Part shown: positions 36,157 through 47,466 of the stretch, in pieces | Layout of the letters: the number at the start of each line of letters is the position of its first letter | How positions within the stretch are numbered: position 1 is the stretch's first letter | Origin: Cladochytrium replicatum | Taxonomy: Eukaryota > Chytridiomycota > Chytridiomycetes > Cladochytriales > Cladochytriaceae | Direction: 5' to 3' | Length of the DNA: 64,000 nt | Assembly: GCA_025526935.1 (NCBI GenBank) | Contig: JAHLKD010000073.1 | Coordinates: 1 to 64,000, forward strand | Notes under the pieces: generated by a model | What the model was told of the DNA's origin: nothing | The model's input: only the letters and a program-made list of their open reading frames with translations | Databases searched by the model: none | Made by a program: the position numbers and the translations under genes

Positions 36157-39100
36157 TCAAGATAGTATATTAAGTGAAGACTGACTGACTAGCCCCAACG
36201 AGCCCCTGTGTTTAAGGTATAATTTACTTCCAAGAGGTTTAGTTAAGATGTCCGCGATCATATCAGAAGTATCCATATGGTGTAACTCCTGATGTTTCTG
36301 TTCAACTTGGAGATTCACAAATCTCTCGCGAACGTCCATGTGTTTGGTCCGTTTGTTGTTGAACAGATTGTTTGCGATAGACTCGGTGGATTGATTGTCT
36401 TGCCATAAACGGAGCGGATTGAACGACGTAATTCCAATACCCGTCATAAGATTTTTCATCCACTTCATCTCACGCGATAGTTCGTTCAGCGCATACAGTT
36501 CGGCTTCCGACGACGAGGCTGCAATAGTCTGTTGTCGAATCGACTGCCAACTGATTGCCGCATTAGCGAACATTACCACGTAACCGGTTCGTGAGTATCT
36601 ATCTGCATCGCCCGCCCAGTCTGCATCGGCATAACCTTGTGGGTTGTTAGCCGAATCAAACATGTAGAGACCGTCGGGTCTTAGCATCGGAGACGTGATA
36701 CCAGTCCGTGTATAGTGTAAACCGTAATCCCAAGTACCGAGTAAATATCGTTGTAATCGATAGAGAGCCTTTGATTCTGACTGTCGAGGATCAATCTGAT
36801 GTTGTGCCAAAATATTGACTGCGTATGAAATATCCGGTCGTGTCTTAGTCGCCACGTACGATATCTTCATTAACATTGATCGAAATTGTGTTGCCTCGGC
36901 ATCGGACAGTGTTGGTGTGGTCTCATCAAAGATATATGATTTTGACATCGGTGTTTTGGTCGGTTTGATGTTGGTACCCCATAAATTCGCTTCTTCGAGA
37001 ATCTTCTTTACGTACAATGCATTGCTAAGGAAATATCCTTCCGTTGTCTGCAATAACTCCATTTTCAGAATCCATTTCGCCTTCGAAGTACTGCCTACTG
37101 TGAACGAAGTTTCCAAATCGGTCTGAAACCGATGATATGCGTTTGGATCTGTGGAAAAATGTAGTATATCATCGACATGAACGGTAGTGTGTTCGCGGGT
37201 ATTATTTGTTGGATTGTATCGCCAGAAATGACAGATGTCTGCAATATTCCGCACGAAACCAACACTGAGATATTGTTTCCAAAGAGTTTTGTACCATTCT
37301 CGAGCTGCCTGGTGTAGACCGTACAGACTTTTGATAAGTCTGCAGACGATGGGTCGATTCTGGAAATCTACTCGTCCGAAACCATGAGGGAGTTCGACGT
37401 AGTTCTCTTCTTCCAGTATCGCATTGAGATATGCACCCTTGATATCAAACTGGAATATGATCATGCCGACTAATGCTGCTAATGCAATCAGAAAACGGAT
37501 CGTGGACGTTTTCGTAACTGGAGAATAGGTTTCATCGAAATCCAATCCTTCAATCTGTGAAAATCCTCGTACGACCCAACGTGCTTTGAATCGAGTAATA
37601 TTGCCATGTTCGTCAAGCTTATATGTGAAAACCCATTTGCCCGATAATAAATTCCGTCCATCAGGTAAAAACGTTTCGGCCCAAGTATTGTTGCCGACTA
37701 GTTGTGTAACTTCCTCCTTCATCGCCGCTAACCAGAATGGAGCCTCATCGGATCGTGATAAAGCCTCACGAAGAGTCTTTGGTGCAGTCCGTATATTTCC
37801 ATTCGCAATTGGTTGTGTTGGATATGAGGAATCGGCCTTCAGGGTCCAATCGATATTAGGAACGGACCGGGTAAACAAGGAATTTTGTTTCCTTTTGGCG
37901 TTCGACAAATTTGCACTTGCTTGACGTTTTCGTTTTCTTGCTGCATACGCTTCGTCGACATCTTCTCCAATGAATTGAAGATCATTTTCGAGTTGTGCAT
38001 CATATTCCTCTACAGGAGATACGGAAGACAAATTCGGAGATTCTTCAGTAATGGATTGTGGAGTCGATAAATCAGCATTTGGATCATAATCAGCATCGTC
38101 TGGGTCATCATCGTCTAGTCCATGTAAATGTTCAACAACATGCATGTCACCGGCTTCTTCTAAGCGGTAATATATGGGGTCGTCGTTTATATCCTCATCG
38201 ATTTCTTCGTCTGCAACGGTAGAAATCGGGAAATTGTCTGAGACAAACTCAACAGTCGTCTCTTGCACCCCCTGATCCCCGGTTGGTATTTGATCAACAT
38301 CGAAATATGTCCCGGCCTTCAGTGGATATTGTACCGTAAGATCGTCGAGTAACTGTCGGGTAGGATTATAACCAACAAAAACTCCCTCGTGGAACGTAAC
38401 ATGGAAGTATTCGCCTATTGTGTTTGTCCGAAAATTGAGTGCTATGACGATCTTCAGGTCTTCACCCTTGTATCCGAGAAACAGACCTAGTTCAGACTTG
38501 TCTCGGATTCTGCGCGCCAACCTTTGTTCGTGTGAGATCCACAAACTAACGAGTGTTCCAAAGGCGTGGATAGTTGCCAAATCTATCCGCTTGTCAAGGT
38601 AAGCACAGTACGGAATCGCATTCACAGCTGAATGGAAAGTAGCGTTCTTGACGACCGCAGCGTATAGGATGGAGAGTTGCACGAATTGAAGTGTTCGTGG
38701 TAGTCCAGCTTGTAGCAGCATCGCGTCCGACATATACTTGATCGATTGTATATTCCGCTCTGATAGACCATCGAGTTCCTTTACTGACGGAGGAGCTGGG
38801 TGGACGCGGATGCGAGGAATCTTGGTATTGCACCATTGGATCAACCGTTTAGTAATCAATTCTCCTGAATCGGAACGTAGTTCAGCAACGTGTAATGGGT
38901 GATTGCGATTTTCCACATCAGCGATATGTCGAATCATACTATCCACCGCATCACTCTTTCGATTCAGGAAGTAGATTGTGATGAAACGAGGTTGTTCGTC
39001 GACAATGATCTGCCAATATCTCTTCTTCTGTCTGTCGTAGATTAAACGTACGACATCGGAAAACAGACGGAAAAGTTTCCTCGGAGCTCGACTTATTGTA

Positions 39101-41263
39101 GAATAAATCGGCTTCTGCTTCAGCTTCGTGCGACTACAGACCAAACAATTCTGCATAATTGATTTGTTGACAAGATTGAATGCATCCGGTTCAACCTTGG
39201 GCATTTTGATGTTGAGCTTCTCTGCCGTTCGAAAGATTGTCCGTAAGTGGATGTGACCAAACTGCTGGTGTAACTTTGCAAGTTCGTGTACTGTCACTGG
39301 CGATAAGTTGGTGCTCACTCCAACTGTATCTTGAGATGCTCGTTGACATTCATCATCGTTCGTTTGACGAATGTTGTTGTCTGACATTACATCGAGACCC
39401 ATCGCGTGAGAAGATCGTACACCGGACGTAAAGTCCATCGACTGATCGAGACCTTCTGCGGATACCGCTACTGCTTTAGCTCGTTGAGCAATCACATGCC
39501 GCGGTTGGTGAGTTCCGACGGTACTAACATCAGCATAGAGATAGTACAAATCTCTTTCCCGTCGCCCAATAATAACGTGTTCATCCGTATCACCATGCGT
39601 GAGGATAACCTTGTCTTTGGTGAAACTCACAATGTCCCCGGAGTCTCCAATGATACTACACACTGATGCAAGTGTGTCTTCGAGATCAGGAACATAAAGT
39701 GCGTTGTGTATTATCTTAATTCGCCCATTGGGTAAAACTACAGATACATCTCCAAAACCACAAACTGGAATTGTATGACTATCCGCTAGTTCCACCACGT
39801 CCTCGTCATTCGTATACGTCAGTGAACTAAAGGCATGACGATTAGGTGTCATCCAAACAGTTGCGCCTGTATCAAGGAAACCCACACGATCCTTTGCTTG
39901 AACATGTACACGGACAACCTTCTGTGCCGAGTGTGCGTTCACTTCTTGGTCAACACCGGTTTGGCGGTAGATTCGTCCTCCGACGAATCATCACCTGCAT
40001 CGCCACGGCTGGCAATGAATGCACGAAAATCCGTGTCTAAACAAAGACTCTTTGCAGTGAGATAGCGTTTACACGCCGACTGCTTGTGTCCTCGTTTGCC
40101 ACAGAAATTGCATGTGAGATCTGTCTTCTTTGCAGAAGAAGATGTGGACGACCTGGAGTCCTGCGACTGCCTGGTCCGAGTGGAACTGCTACTCCCACCG
40201 CTACTGCCTGAGCCACCCGAGGCACCCTGCTTACGGCATTGAGCATTGGTGTGAGATGAGTTCGGATGCAAGGTACAAATATCCTCCGACTTCGCAACCT
40301 TGGCTTTCGCTTTCGCCTTCGCTTTCTTCGCCTTTGCCTTCATGGCCTTCTTTGTCCCATTCGGCCCACCGGCATCCATGGTGACGTTGAGTTGGACCAA
40401 TTGGTTGAGGTCGGTCAAGATATTTGACACTGTTTCGAAGTAATGCGTTGGCTTTTGGTGGAATGGTCGCGGAGCATTCGGATTTGCAGCATCAATTGGA
40501 TCTTGTATTAACGCCGGTTCCCATTCGGCATACGCAGAAGTGATCATTTTTCCGAGAAAAGGTACGAGGGTCCGTAGTTCAATTGTCTGCATCGTGATTT
40601 TTGCGACTAACCGGTTTAGTAGATCCTTGATTACGAGTTCGTCCGGTAAAGAGTTCAGTTTGAGTTCGAATAACTCAGTGAGGTCGGTCACAAACTGCTG
40701 AACGCTTTCTGCCGACTGACCGTTCGTACATTTCAGATCTACCAGCCGTTGCTCCCACATAGACGATTCGATCGGAGCTTGTCCGCCAGCACTGAAAATT
40801 CGGCGAAGTCCATCGACTTTGCCTTTTGCTGACGCATAAGCTCTGACTCGATTCATGTCGCGTTTTGGGAAACATTCGCATAGAATTCCAACTGCGACGT
40901 TATTGTCCGCTTGTTGTGCACGGTAATCTTGCATCTCAGCACGATATTGCGTACGTAAGTGTTGTTGTGTGTGACGATCGCCAAATGTTCACGTAGTTCT
41001 GCTTCCCATTGTGCTCGTGCTTCGTTCGCAGCTCCGCCAGCAGCTCCGGCGATGACTATCGGACGCTGTGGGCGATTTCCTTCCGCCTCGTAATTCGGAT
41101 TATCAGGAAGAGCCATTGGTTCTTGGAGAAGCATAGTGCCAGCGCCGCCACGTAAGTTTGCGTAAGTCTGCACTTGTTCCATGTACAGATCGAAATCCTG
41201 CAGCGTTTTACCGGTGAATGGCTTCGGCCGCGAAGATGTGGCGTCATTCGATCCTGAACCCAT
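36157..41263 (-). pseudogene. Gag-Pol of the inverted A element, spliced form
   Basis: Gag starts at ATG 41,263. A one-base loss near 40,955 (ACAACAACAC where A3 has ACAACAGTCAC) breaks the frame within Gag. Gag then reads cleanly to a TGA at 39,939-39,941, created where 76 bp are missing. Pol resumes in another frame from the protease (LDTGAT) through integrase, RT (VHVDD) and RNase H to 36,157 with no further lesion. Apart from these two changes it tracks A3 almost residue for residue. Confidence 0.92.
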
Positions 41264-41314
41264 CTTGTCGTTGTTGTCCAAAGAAATGTGTTAAGCAACG
41301 ATTCGTAACTATTG

Positions 41315-41913
41315 TGTTGAACAAAGCTGTGGTCTGGATCCTCAGGTTGTGTGTGTTGCTAATTCACGGGTTAATGTTTCTAAGAGATGAATAAAGAAGA
41401 TTGCGAGTCACAAGTACTAGCGCAAGAGAATGCTCCTTGTGTGTATCGCCACAGGCTCCTTAAATAAGTGTACTGTCGTTTTGGCTTTTCCTTCCGGAAG
41501 ATCTGGATCGAAGCGATAAGGTTTGACTCTTCTTCTCACAGGCGTAGCGAAGCATAATCATGCTAAGCTGTGCGTGAGATCTAGCTCTCCTCAACAGGAT
41601 TGTTCTCACACATGATTCCCACGAACGCGTTAATCATATGTAAACCTTTGCTGTGATCTGATCCGGGCTTCACTTCTACAAGTGGATGATAGAAAAGTAA
41701 TGACAGTTTACTATACCTATGGCCGCAATAAATATAACCCATGAAGAAATAACTGGAGGTATCCAAACTCGTAATAGATCATCATCTATATGCTTTAGTT
41801 CAATAGTTAGAAATGTTGCTCAGTGAAGAGTGACATTTCTGTATATCGGGCGTTTGTGTTTTTGTACTATCAATGACTGGATTGGCCAAGTCCATCAATC
41901 GAAATACTTAACA
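41315..41913 (-). repeat. 5' LTR of the inverted A element
   Basis: 599 bp. Its outer edge sits in family B gag after GGATG (minus-strand sense). Confidence 0.92.
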
Positions 41914-42174
41914 CATCCTTTGCTTTTGATGCGGCACGATTGTTTGCAGTCTTACTGTTGGCATTTCCTTTATGTGAGGAAGCATGTTTCTCAATCAAAT
42001 ATTTGAGTTGTTTACACTCTGCAGAAGAATGAGAAGAGTTGGGATGTAAAACACAAACCTCATGAGCAGCATGAGCTTTCGGTAGTCTTTTGGTCTTTGC
42101 TCGCATGGCTTTGCCTTTGATTTGAGGTGAATCTGAAGGAGTGTAATCGCGAGTTACATCCATTTGAATGATTT
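41914..42174 (-). pseudogene. Family B Gag C-terminal fragment, inverted
   Basis: Matches the start of the forward B copy (20,763-21,023): basic region and CHHC knuckle, interrupted after SKAKD by the A LTR. It carries the same antisense B LTR junction as the forward copy. Confidence 0.9.
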
Positions 42175-42179
42175 CTCTC

Positions 42180-42860
42180 TGTTGATGCATGCACATATAT
42201 GGAACTAGCTACTCCAGTCTTCATCCACTACCGACACTGAGGGGAAATAGCCTTACCAGAGACGTCTGGGACAAGTTCATGCGTAATCATACATTACATG
42301 AAAGAACTGGCATTTCTAACTATTGGTCATGAAGACATCCTCCTTTACTCATTGGAATCTAGTAGAGTTCTGCGAGTGATCACGCGTTTGAGAAAGAATG
42401 TGATGCTAATCAGTTTGCTGCTGACAGTTATATCATACTCGAGTACATCTCGTATGATATTAATGCAAGGTACTACATACATATTTCTCATAGAGAACAT
42501 GTCATTGTAGACAAGATTATAGCTAATCTTCATGTTCTACTCACAATGGTTATTGTGAACGATCACTGGGATCTATATCTCTCTATTCGAGAGAATAATG
42601 TTTATATCAGATATTTCCATATATCTATAGCCACAGGTTAATTATAAAAGCCGAAACGACAGTATATTTGAATTGTTTGCACAATTCAAAGAGCCTGTGG
42701 CGATATGAGATTTCGGGTGGCTGTGGCGCAAGAGCGTGATTGGAGAAACACGAAACTCTGCACATACACAGATCAACCTGAGGACTATCTCTAGCGCAAG
42801 TCCCAGATCAGCAGCACTAAAACTGATCAAATCACATCGCCCTCAAACCAAACTTCGACA
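42180..42860 (+). repeat. Solo family B LTR in inverted B gag
   Basis: 681 bp, TGTTGATG to TTCGACA, flanked by CTCTC at 42,175-42,179 and 42,861-42,865. Removing it and one CTCTC restores an open Gag frame across the junction (residues AEMR then EIIQMD). Confidence 0.92.
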
Positions 42861-42865
42861 CTCTC

Positions 42866-43201
42866 ATCTCAGCAAGTAAGTTCTGCATTGTTCTCAGGTA
42901 ATGGTGTTCTGATTGTATCTTCTGACCAGAATCATCCTCATCATCAAGCAGATCAGGACGGCATAATCAAAGTCATTTGTTGTGTCGTATTCTTCGAGTG
43001 CAGATGGTCGTTCAGGCTGTTCAGGCTCCTCTTCTTTCACAAAGTCTTCCGGCTTCGGGTAGGGCGGCTTTGTGAGCAAAGTTCCAGCTTCTCCTTTCGA
43101 GTTCGCATAATTCTGAACGATTTCATGTATTTATCGAACTCCCCAAGCGTTTGCCCAGCGAACGGCCTTGGTTTTCCGTCGCGGGTGTCGTTCTTAGGCA
43201 T
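42866..43201 (-). pseudogene. Family B Gag N-terminal fragment, inverted, internally deleted
   Basis: ATG at 43,201 matches 26,000 in the forward copy. After NDFDYAV a deletion joins to a later Gag part at about 42,960. That part (YLRTMQNLLAEM) aligns with YFETVSNILTDL of family A Gag and supplies the region missing from the forward B fragments. Confidence 0.85.
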
Positions 43202-43261
43202 ACTGTAAGCGTTGGAGATCTGGTGTTGATCGGGGGAAGCGCCTTGTGGCAATAACTATTG

Positions 43262-43942
43262 TGTCGAAGTTTGGTTTGAGGGCGATGTGATTTGATCAGT
43301 TTTAGTGCTGCTGATCTGGGACTTGCGCTAGAGATAGTCCTCAGGTTGATCTGTGAGTGTGCAGAGTTTCGTGTTTCTCCAATCACCCTCTCGCGCCACA
43401 GCCACCCGAAATCTCATATCGCCACAGGCTCTTTGAATTGTGCAAACAATTCAAATATACTGTCGTTTCGGCTTTTATAATTAACCTGTGGCTATAGATA
43501 TATGGAAATATCTAATATAAACATTATTCTCTCGAATAGAGAGATATAGATCCCAGTGATCGTTCACAATAACCATTGTGAGCAGAACATGAAGATTAGC
43601 TATAATCTTGTCTACAATGACATGTTCTCTATGAGAAATAAGTATGTAGTACCTTGCATTAATATCATACGAGATGTACTCGAGTATGATATAACTGTCA
43701 GCAGCAAACTGATTAGCATCACATTCTTTCTCAAACGCGTGATCACTCTCAGAACTCTACTAGATTCCAATGAGTAAAGGAGGATGTCTTCATGACCAAT
43801 AGTTAGAAATGCCAGTTCTTTCATGTAATGTATGATTACGCATGAACTTGTCCCAGACGTCTCTGGTAAGGCTATTACCCCTCAGTGTCGGTAGTGGATG
43901 AAGACTGGAGTAGCTAGTTCCATATATGTGCATGCATCAACA
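43262..43942 (-). repeat. Family B LTR, inverted, right edge of the transposon island
   Basis: 681 bp; the 5' LTR of the inverted B copy. Beyond 43,942 no further LTR or transposon sequence is recognisable until 46,002. The stretch 43,943-44,198 shows nothing beyond the presumed 3' flank of the RCC1-like gene. Confidence 0.92.
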
Positions 43943-44198
43943 ATAGTTGATGTATTCTGTCCAGAACGTTAGCCACCCAGAAGAAGGATACGTGTTGGCT
44001 CGTTTCAAGCACTGCTGGGCTACCACCGCACTCACTGGCTGCCTCTGGGGACTGCATGCAAGTGATTGACACTAAACAGCCTGCCATTCATGCCCTCGAC
44101 GATATCGACGATCACAATTGACATGTTGACGCGAAGGGTGCTTAATTGGTGTTTTAAACCGGTTTTTTTGACATTGTCGCAGAGTAGAATCAATACAT

Positions 44199-45998
44199 TT
44201 AAATCGCCTTCCAATAAACCAAAGTCACATCATCCCCACACACAACTCTCTGTTCCGCCTGCACCTTCACGTCTCCAAACCATCCCTTCCCTACCGTGAC
44301 CTTCGACATTGGTGCAAGCTCCAACCTCCCCGCCGCAACGCCACTTTCTCCATACACGATCCCCTTGACGTTCACCGGCACGTTACTGCCGCCCTTCTTA
44401 CCATCCACTCTCCTCAGCTGCCCGAACCCATTGTGTCCCCACGCGAACACCTCTCTCGCGCTCCTGTCGTCCGCGACCGTCCCCAGCGACGCCGCGCAGT
44501 GCGAGCCAGATACACTTAGATTGTGGATCGGGATGGGAACCACCTTTTGAGCCCTTTCGTCGTACATTTTGAGGTTTGACATGTGGCGGACATCGACGGG
44601 GCGGGATTGGGCGTGGACGTAGGCGCCGTTGTCTAGTTGGCTGTAAAGACCTGCAACAAAGGTTCATAGGTTCGTGAGGGAGAGAAGTTAGAGAGGAGAA
44701 GTTGGGGTTACCAGTTCCACAGCTAAGGAGTTGGGTTTCGCCCGAATCGAGGTCGTCCATAAGGAAGAAGGAGGTGTCCCCGCCAGCTGCGATCTTTTTG
44801 CATGCGGTGCGCTCTGCGGGCGGAGGTTCTTTTGGGGTTGGCTTGTACTGGATGTGGATGGATTTGATCTCGGTTGGTTTGGGTATATGCGCGAGAGATG
44901 CGCTGATGTCCAGATCGATGCCAAGTTGCTAATCAAAGAACGGTGGTTCTTAATTTGTGATCTGGCAGATGCATGGCCATTGAAACAAACTTACGCCAAG
45001 GACATTCGCTCCAAAGCCGAACACTCGTCCTTCAGACGTTCTGATCAGAGTGTGCCTCTTTCCACTTGCAATCTCTTCGGCATGCCAGACCGGATTCCAT
45101 GAAGGTATCTTACGAAGGACCGGTGACTGGGTATCCGAGACAGCAAGAAGTTCACCTTGGATGTAATTGCTACGATCTGTTCTCCGCCTCCAATGGAAAC
45201 AATTCTTTTCACAATTGTAAGAAAATGGTTGTGCAGATTCCTTTGCTTCCCTACCGATCCAACTTCCCATCAAGCTCCAATTGCTCGAAAGTCGCCTTCG
45301 TCAGGTTAGAGGATACTTTTGCTGTGTAGACGGATCCGTTCTGTGCGAGTGCATATATGTGATCTCCGGTGCACACGACCTGGATCAGGATCTTTCCAGC
45401 AAGTGTGACAGATGGAGTCGATTCTGGGGCAATGGGAGATGGGCCCACTGTATCAAGTCACCGTTCTTATCAACCGCAGCGTAGTGCTCGCTAACAACGA
45501 AACATACCGGAGCACCTTCCCTTTGAAATACTGTCAAATACTTAGCTAGCCCAAACGCTATTGGAAGCATGTGCATTTTCATCCACCTTCAGCTCAACTG
45601 GGACCCCCAAATCGTCACGGCCCCACGCAAAAACACTGACATTCTTTTTCGCGTTCTCCACGCTTAGTTCCTGTGCCTTTAGCGACTCTGCAGACCACTC
45701 GTAATTATCACCGGAGACAGGCTGTTGGTGGTCATTGTGAACCCTTGGAAATACCAATGATCCCGGATTTGCAGCAACAGCTATAGTAATGAGAGCAACG
45801 CCGGCACAGATCAGGAATCCGCGGGACCTCCACTTTGGGTCGTAAGGGTTATCTGGCCTGGGATTGACGTTTCTCTTGTTGTTGTTATGATTTTGAGACT
45901 GAGAGTTTATGTTTTTTCAGCGAATCTGACTGGGAGCCGAATGAGCGGATGAGCAGCGAGCGATTGACGGAGCGATTTGATCGAAATCTGAGGAGCAT
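44199..45998 (-). pseudogene. Mitochondrial RCC1-like protein (Fmp25/RCC1L type), frame-broken
   Basis: ATG at 45,998 opens an Arg/Ser-rich, acid-free leader typical of a mitochondrial presequence. One membrane segment follows (FLICAGVALITIAVAA), then RCC1 propeller blades (VFAWGRDDLG, GDLIQW, FGFGANVLG, VFAWGHNGFGQL). This layout fits the fungal Fmp25 and animal RCC1L family, linked to mitochondrial respiratory assembly or translation. Clear introns are 44,929-44,994 and 44,651-44,711; a probable one is 45,858-45,930. Within 44,995-45,857 four single-base frame changes are needed (near 45,573 an extra A; near 45,436, 45,266 and 45,157 a missing G), all in short homopolymers. Either the gene is decaying or the assembly has errors here. 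A chromovirus abuts the ATG. The last two exons are clean. Confidence 0.78.
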
Positions 45999-46001
45999 TT
46001 G

Positions 46002-46356
46002 TGTAAGAGTTTGGTCCACACGTGTCACCTGACAAAATTGATTATTACCTTTTTTGGATAATGTTTCAGGATTCGAAACATCTTGTTTTACTTCTTTGTC
46101 TACCTTTTTGCCACGACTTCTTATTTGGAAATATTTGTTTTGAGAAACGTTTTAAGAATGTTTTACTTGATTACTTACCGCTTCTTTTCTTCCGAATTTT
46201 TCCACTTGTTCTTTATAAGTTTGAATGTTTCCTCTTATTCTGTTTAGTTTCTGTTATCTCAATAATTTATGTGATATTTCTTCACAACTTACCTTGAACA
46301 ATCTCGACCCAAACGCGAGTGCACCGATCTGTCCATGTGGCGAAGTATCCCTTTCA
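46002..46356 (+). repeat. 5' LTR of the chromovirus
   Basis: 355 bp, AT-rich. The internal sequence starts GCAGAACAGAAACTCC; I could not identify a primer binding site with confidence. Confidence 0.92.
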
Positions 46357-46473
46357 GCAGAACAGAAACTCCTGATCTCTGCACTCCTCCGCGAAACGTT
46401 TGGTTTTGTGACCCTCTGTGAACTCTTGTTACTCTTGAATCTCTCGAACTCTTCTGAACTTACCTGATTTGCC

Positions 46474-47466
46474 ATGGCAACCCCTATGGACATGGGCAAC
46501 ACTTCCAGAGCACCGTTGGACACTCAGCAACAAATCGTCACGGATGCTACCCAAGAACCTCAGCCAACTATGGAAGCGTACATTCTCTCACTCGAAAAAC
46601 GCATCTCCGAACTTGAAAACACCAAGATTGCGACCTCTTCCAAGGTCAAGATCAAGGATCCCGAATCTTTCTCGGGTCATCGAAACAAGACTCGACTCTT
46701 CTTGACGCAGATCGACGACAAGTTCGCCGCGGAACCGTTACAGTACCCTACGGACGAAATCAAGATCATTGCGGTTAAAGCTTGGACTATTGGAAATGCC
46801 CGTGATTGGATTTACTCTTACTGTGAACAATGACGCAACGCAGGCTTTGGACTCTCATGGGCCATGCTTCGATACGAAATCTTGCAAGTCTTTGGTGAAG
46901 ACAATCGAAAGCTTAATGCCCAGCGAAAGCTTGAAACTCTCCGCCAGACTGGCTCGACTTCTGCATATCTCTCCGAATTCTCGAAACTCGCCGCTGAATC
47001 TGGATACAACGAGGACGCTCTGTACCGCCTGTTCAAAGCTGGGTTAAAAGACAAAGTTCGCGAATTACTGATGCCCTTCCCTCGCTCTCACTTTAAAAAT
47101 CTTGCCGACTACCAAGCTCGTGCTGTTGAAATCGATCAAGATTTGTTTGACCATAGCAAGGGCAGACAACCAACTCGCGATACGAATTCCAACTCCAGAT
47201 CTCGACAGAATCCTCAATCTTCTTATTCTTCTGGCCCTACTCCGATGGATTTAGACAACATGCAAACTCAATCCCGAAAACTTACCGCTACCGAACGCGA
47301 AGAGCGCCGCAAAGCCAGCAAGTGCTTCTACTGCCGCGAATCTGGTCACCTCGTCCACGAATGCCCTAAGCGCCCGAAACGTCGCGACGGTGATTCCTCT
47401 GGTAGTTCACAAACGACTACGACCGCTGCATCTTCTTTGTCGTTGGGAAACGCGAAGCGCCAGTGA
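46474..47466 (+). pseudogene. Gypsy Gag, one nonsense codon
   Basis: From ATG 46,474, with a coiled-coil-like start, a capsid-like region (residues 60-230) and a CX2CX4HX4C knuckle (CFYCRESGHLVHEC) near residue 284. An in-frame TGA at 46,831-46,833 interrupts it and reading resumes at once. Gag ends at TGA 47,464-47,466, overlapping the pol frame, with a slippery heptamer just upstream. Confidence 0.9.
47445..47451 (+). promoter_or_regulatory. Candidate -1 ribosomal frameshift heptamer G GGA AAC
   Basis: GGGAAAC is phased to the Gag frame as X-XXY-YYZ and a -1 slip enters the pol frame, open from there. It lies 12 bases before the Gag stop. Downstream, GCGCCAG (47,457-47,463) can pair with CTGGTGC (47,481-47,487), a possible stimulatory stem. 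Confidence 0.6.

Larger units (their letters stand above)
35430..41913 (-). mobile_element. Inverted family A element with a precise intron loss
   Basis: Both LTRs are present (5' LTR 41,315-41,913; 3' LTR 35,430-36,029; I see one indel between them). The flanks do not match: TACGA from A2 on the left, CATCC from inverted family B gag on the right. The element thus lies at a recombination breakpoint rather than in a simple insertion. Confidence 0.92.

Noticed and set aside
35430-41913. Explaining the 76-bp loss as an ordinary random deletion
   Set aside because: Possible, but both ends coincide with splice-site dinucleotides, a branch-like site is present, size fits host introns, and the junction makes a functional Gag stop; I kept splicing as the better explanation.
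45858-45930. A 32-bp intron in the RCC1-like leader
   Set aside because: It would not keep frame; the 73-bp GT-AG alternative does.
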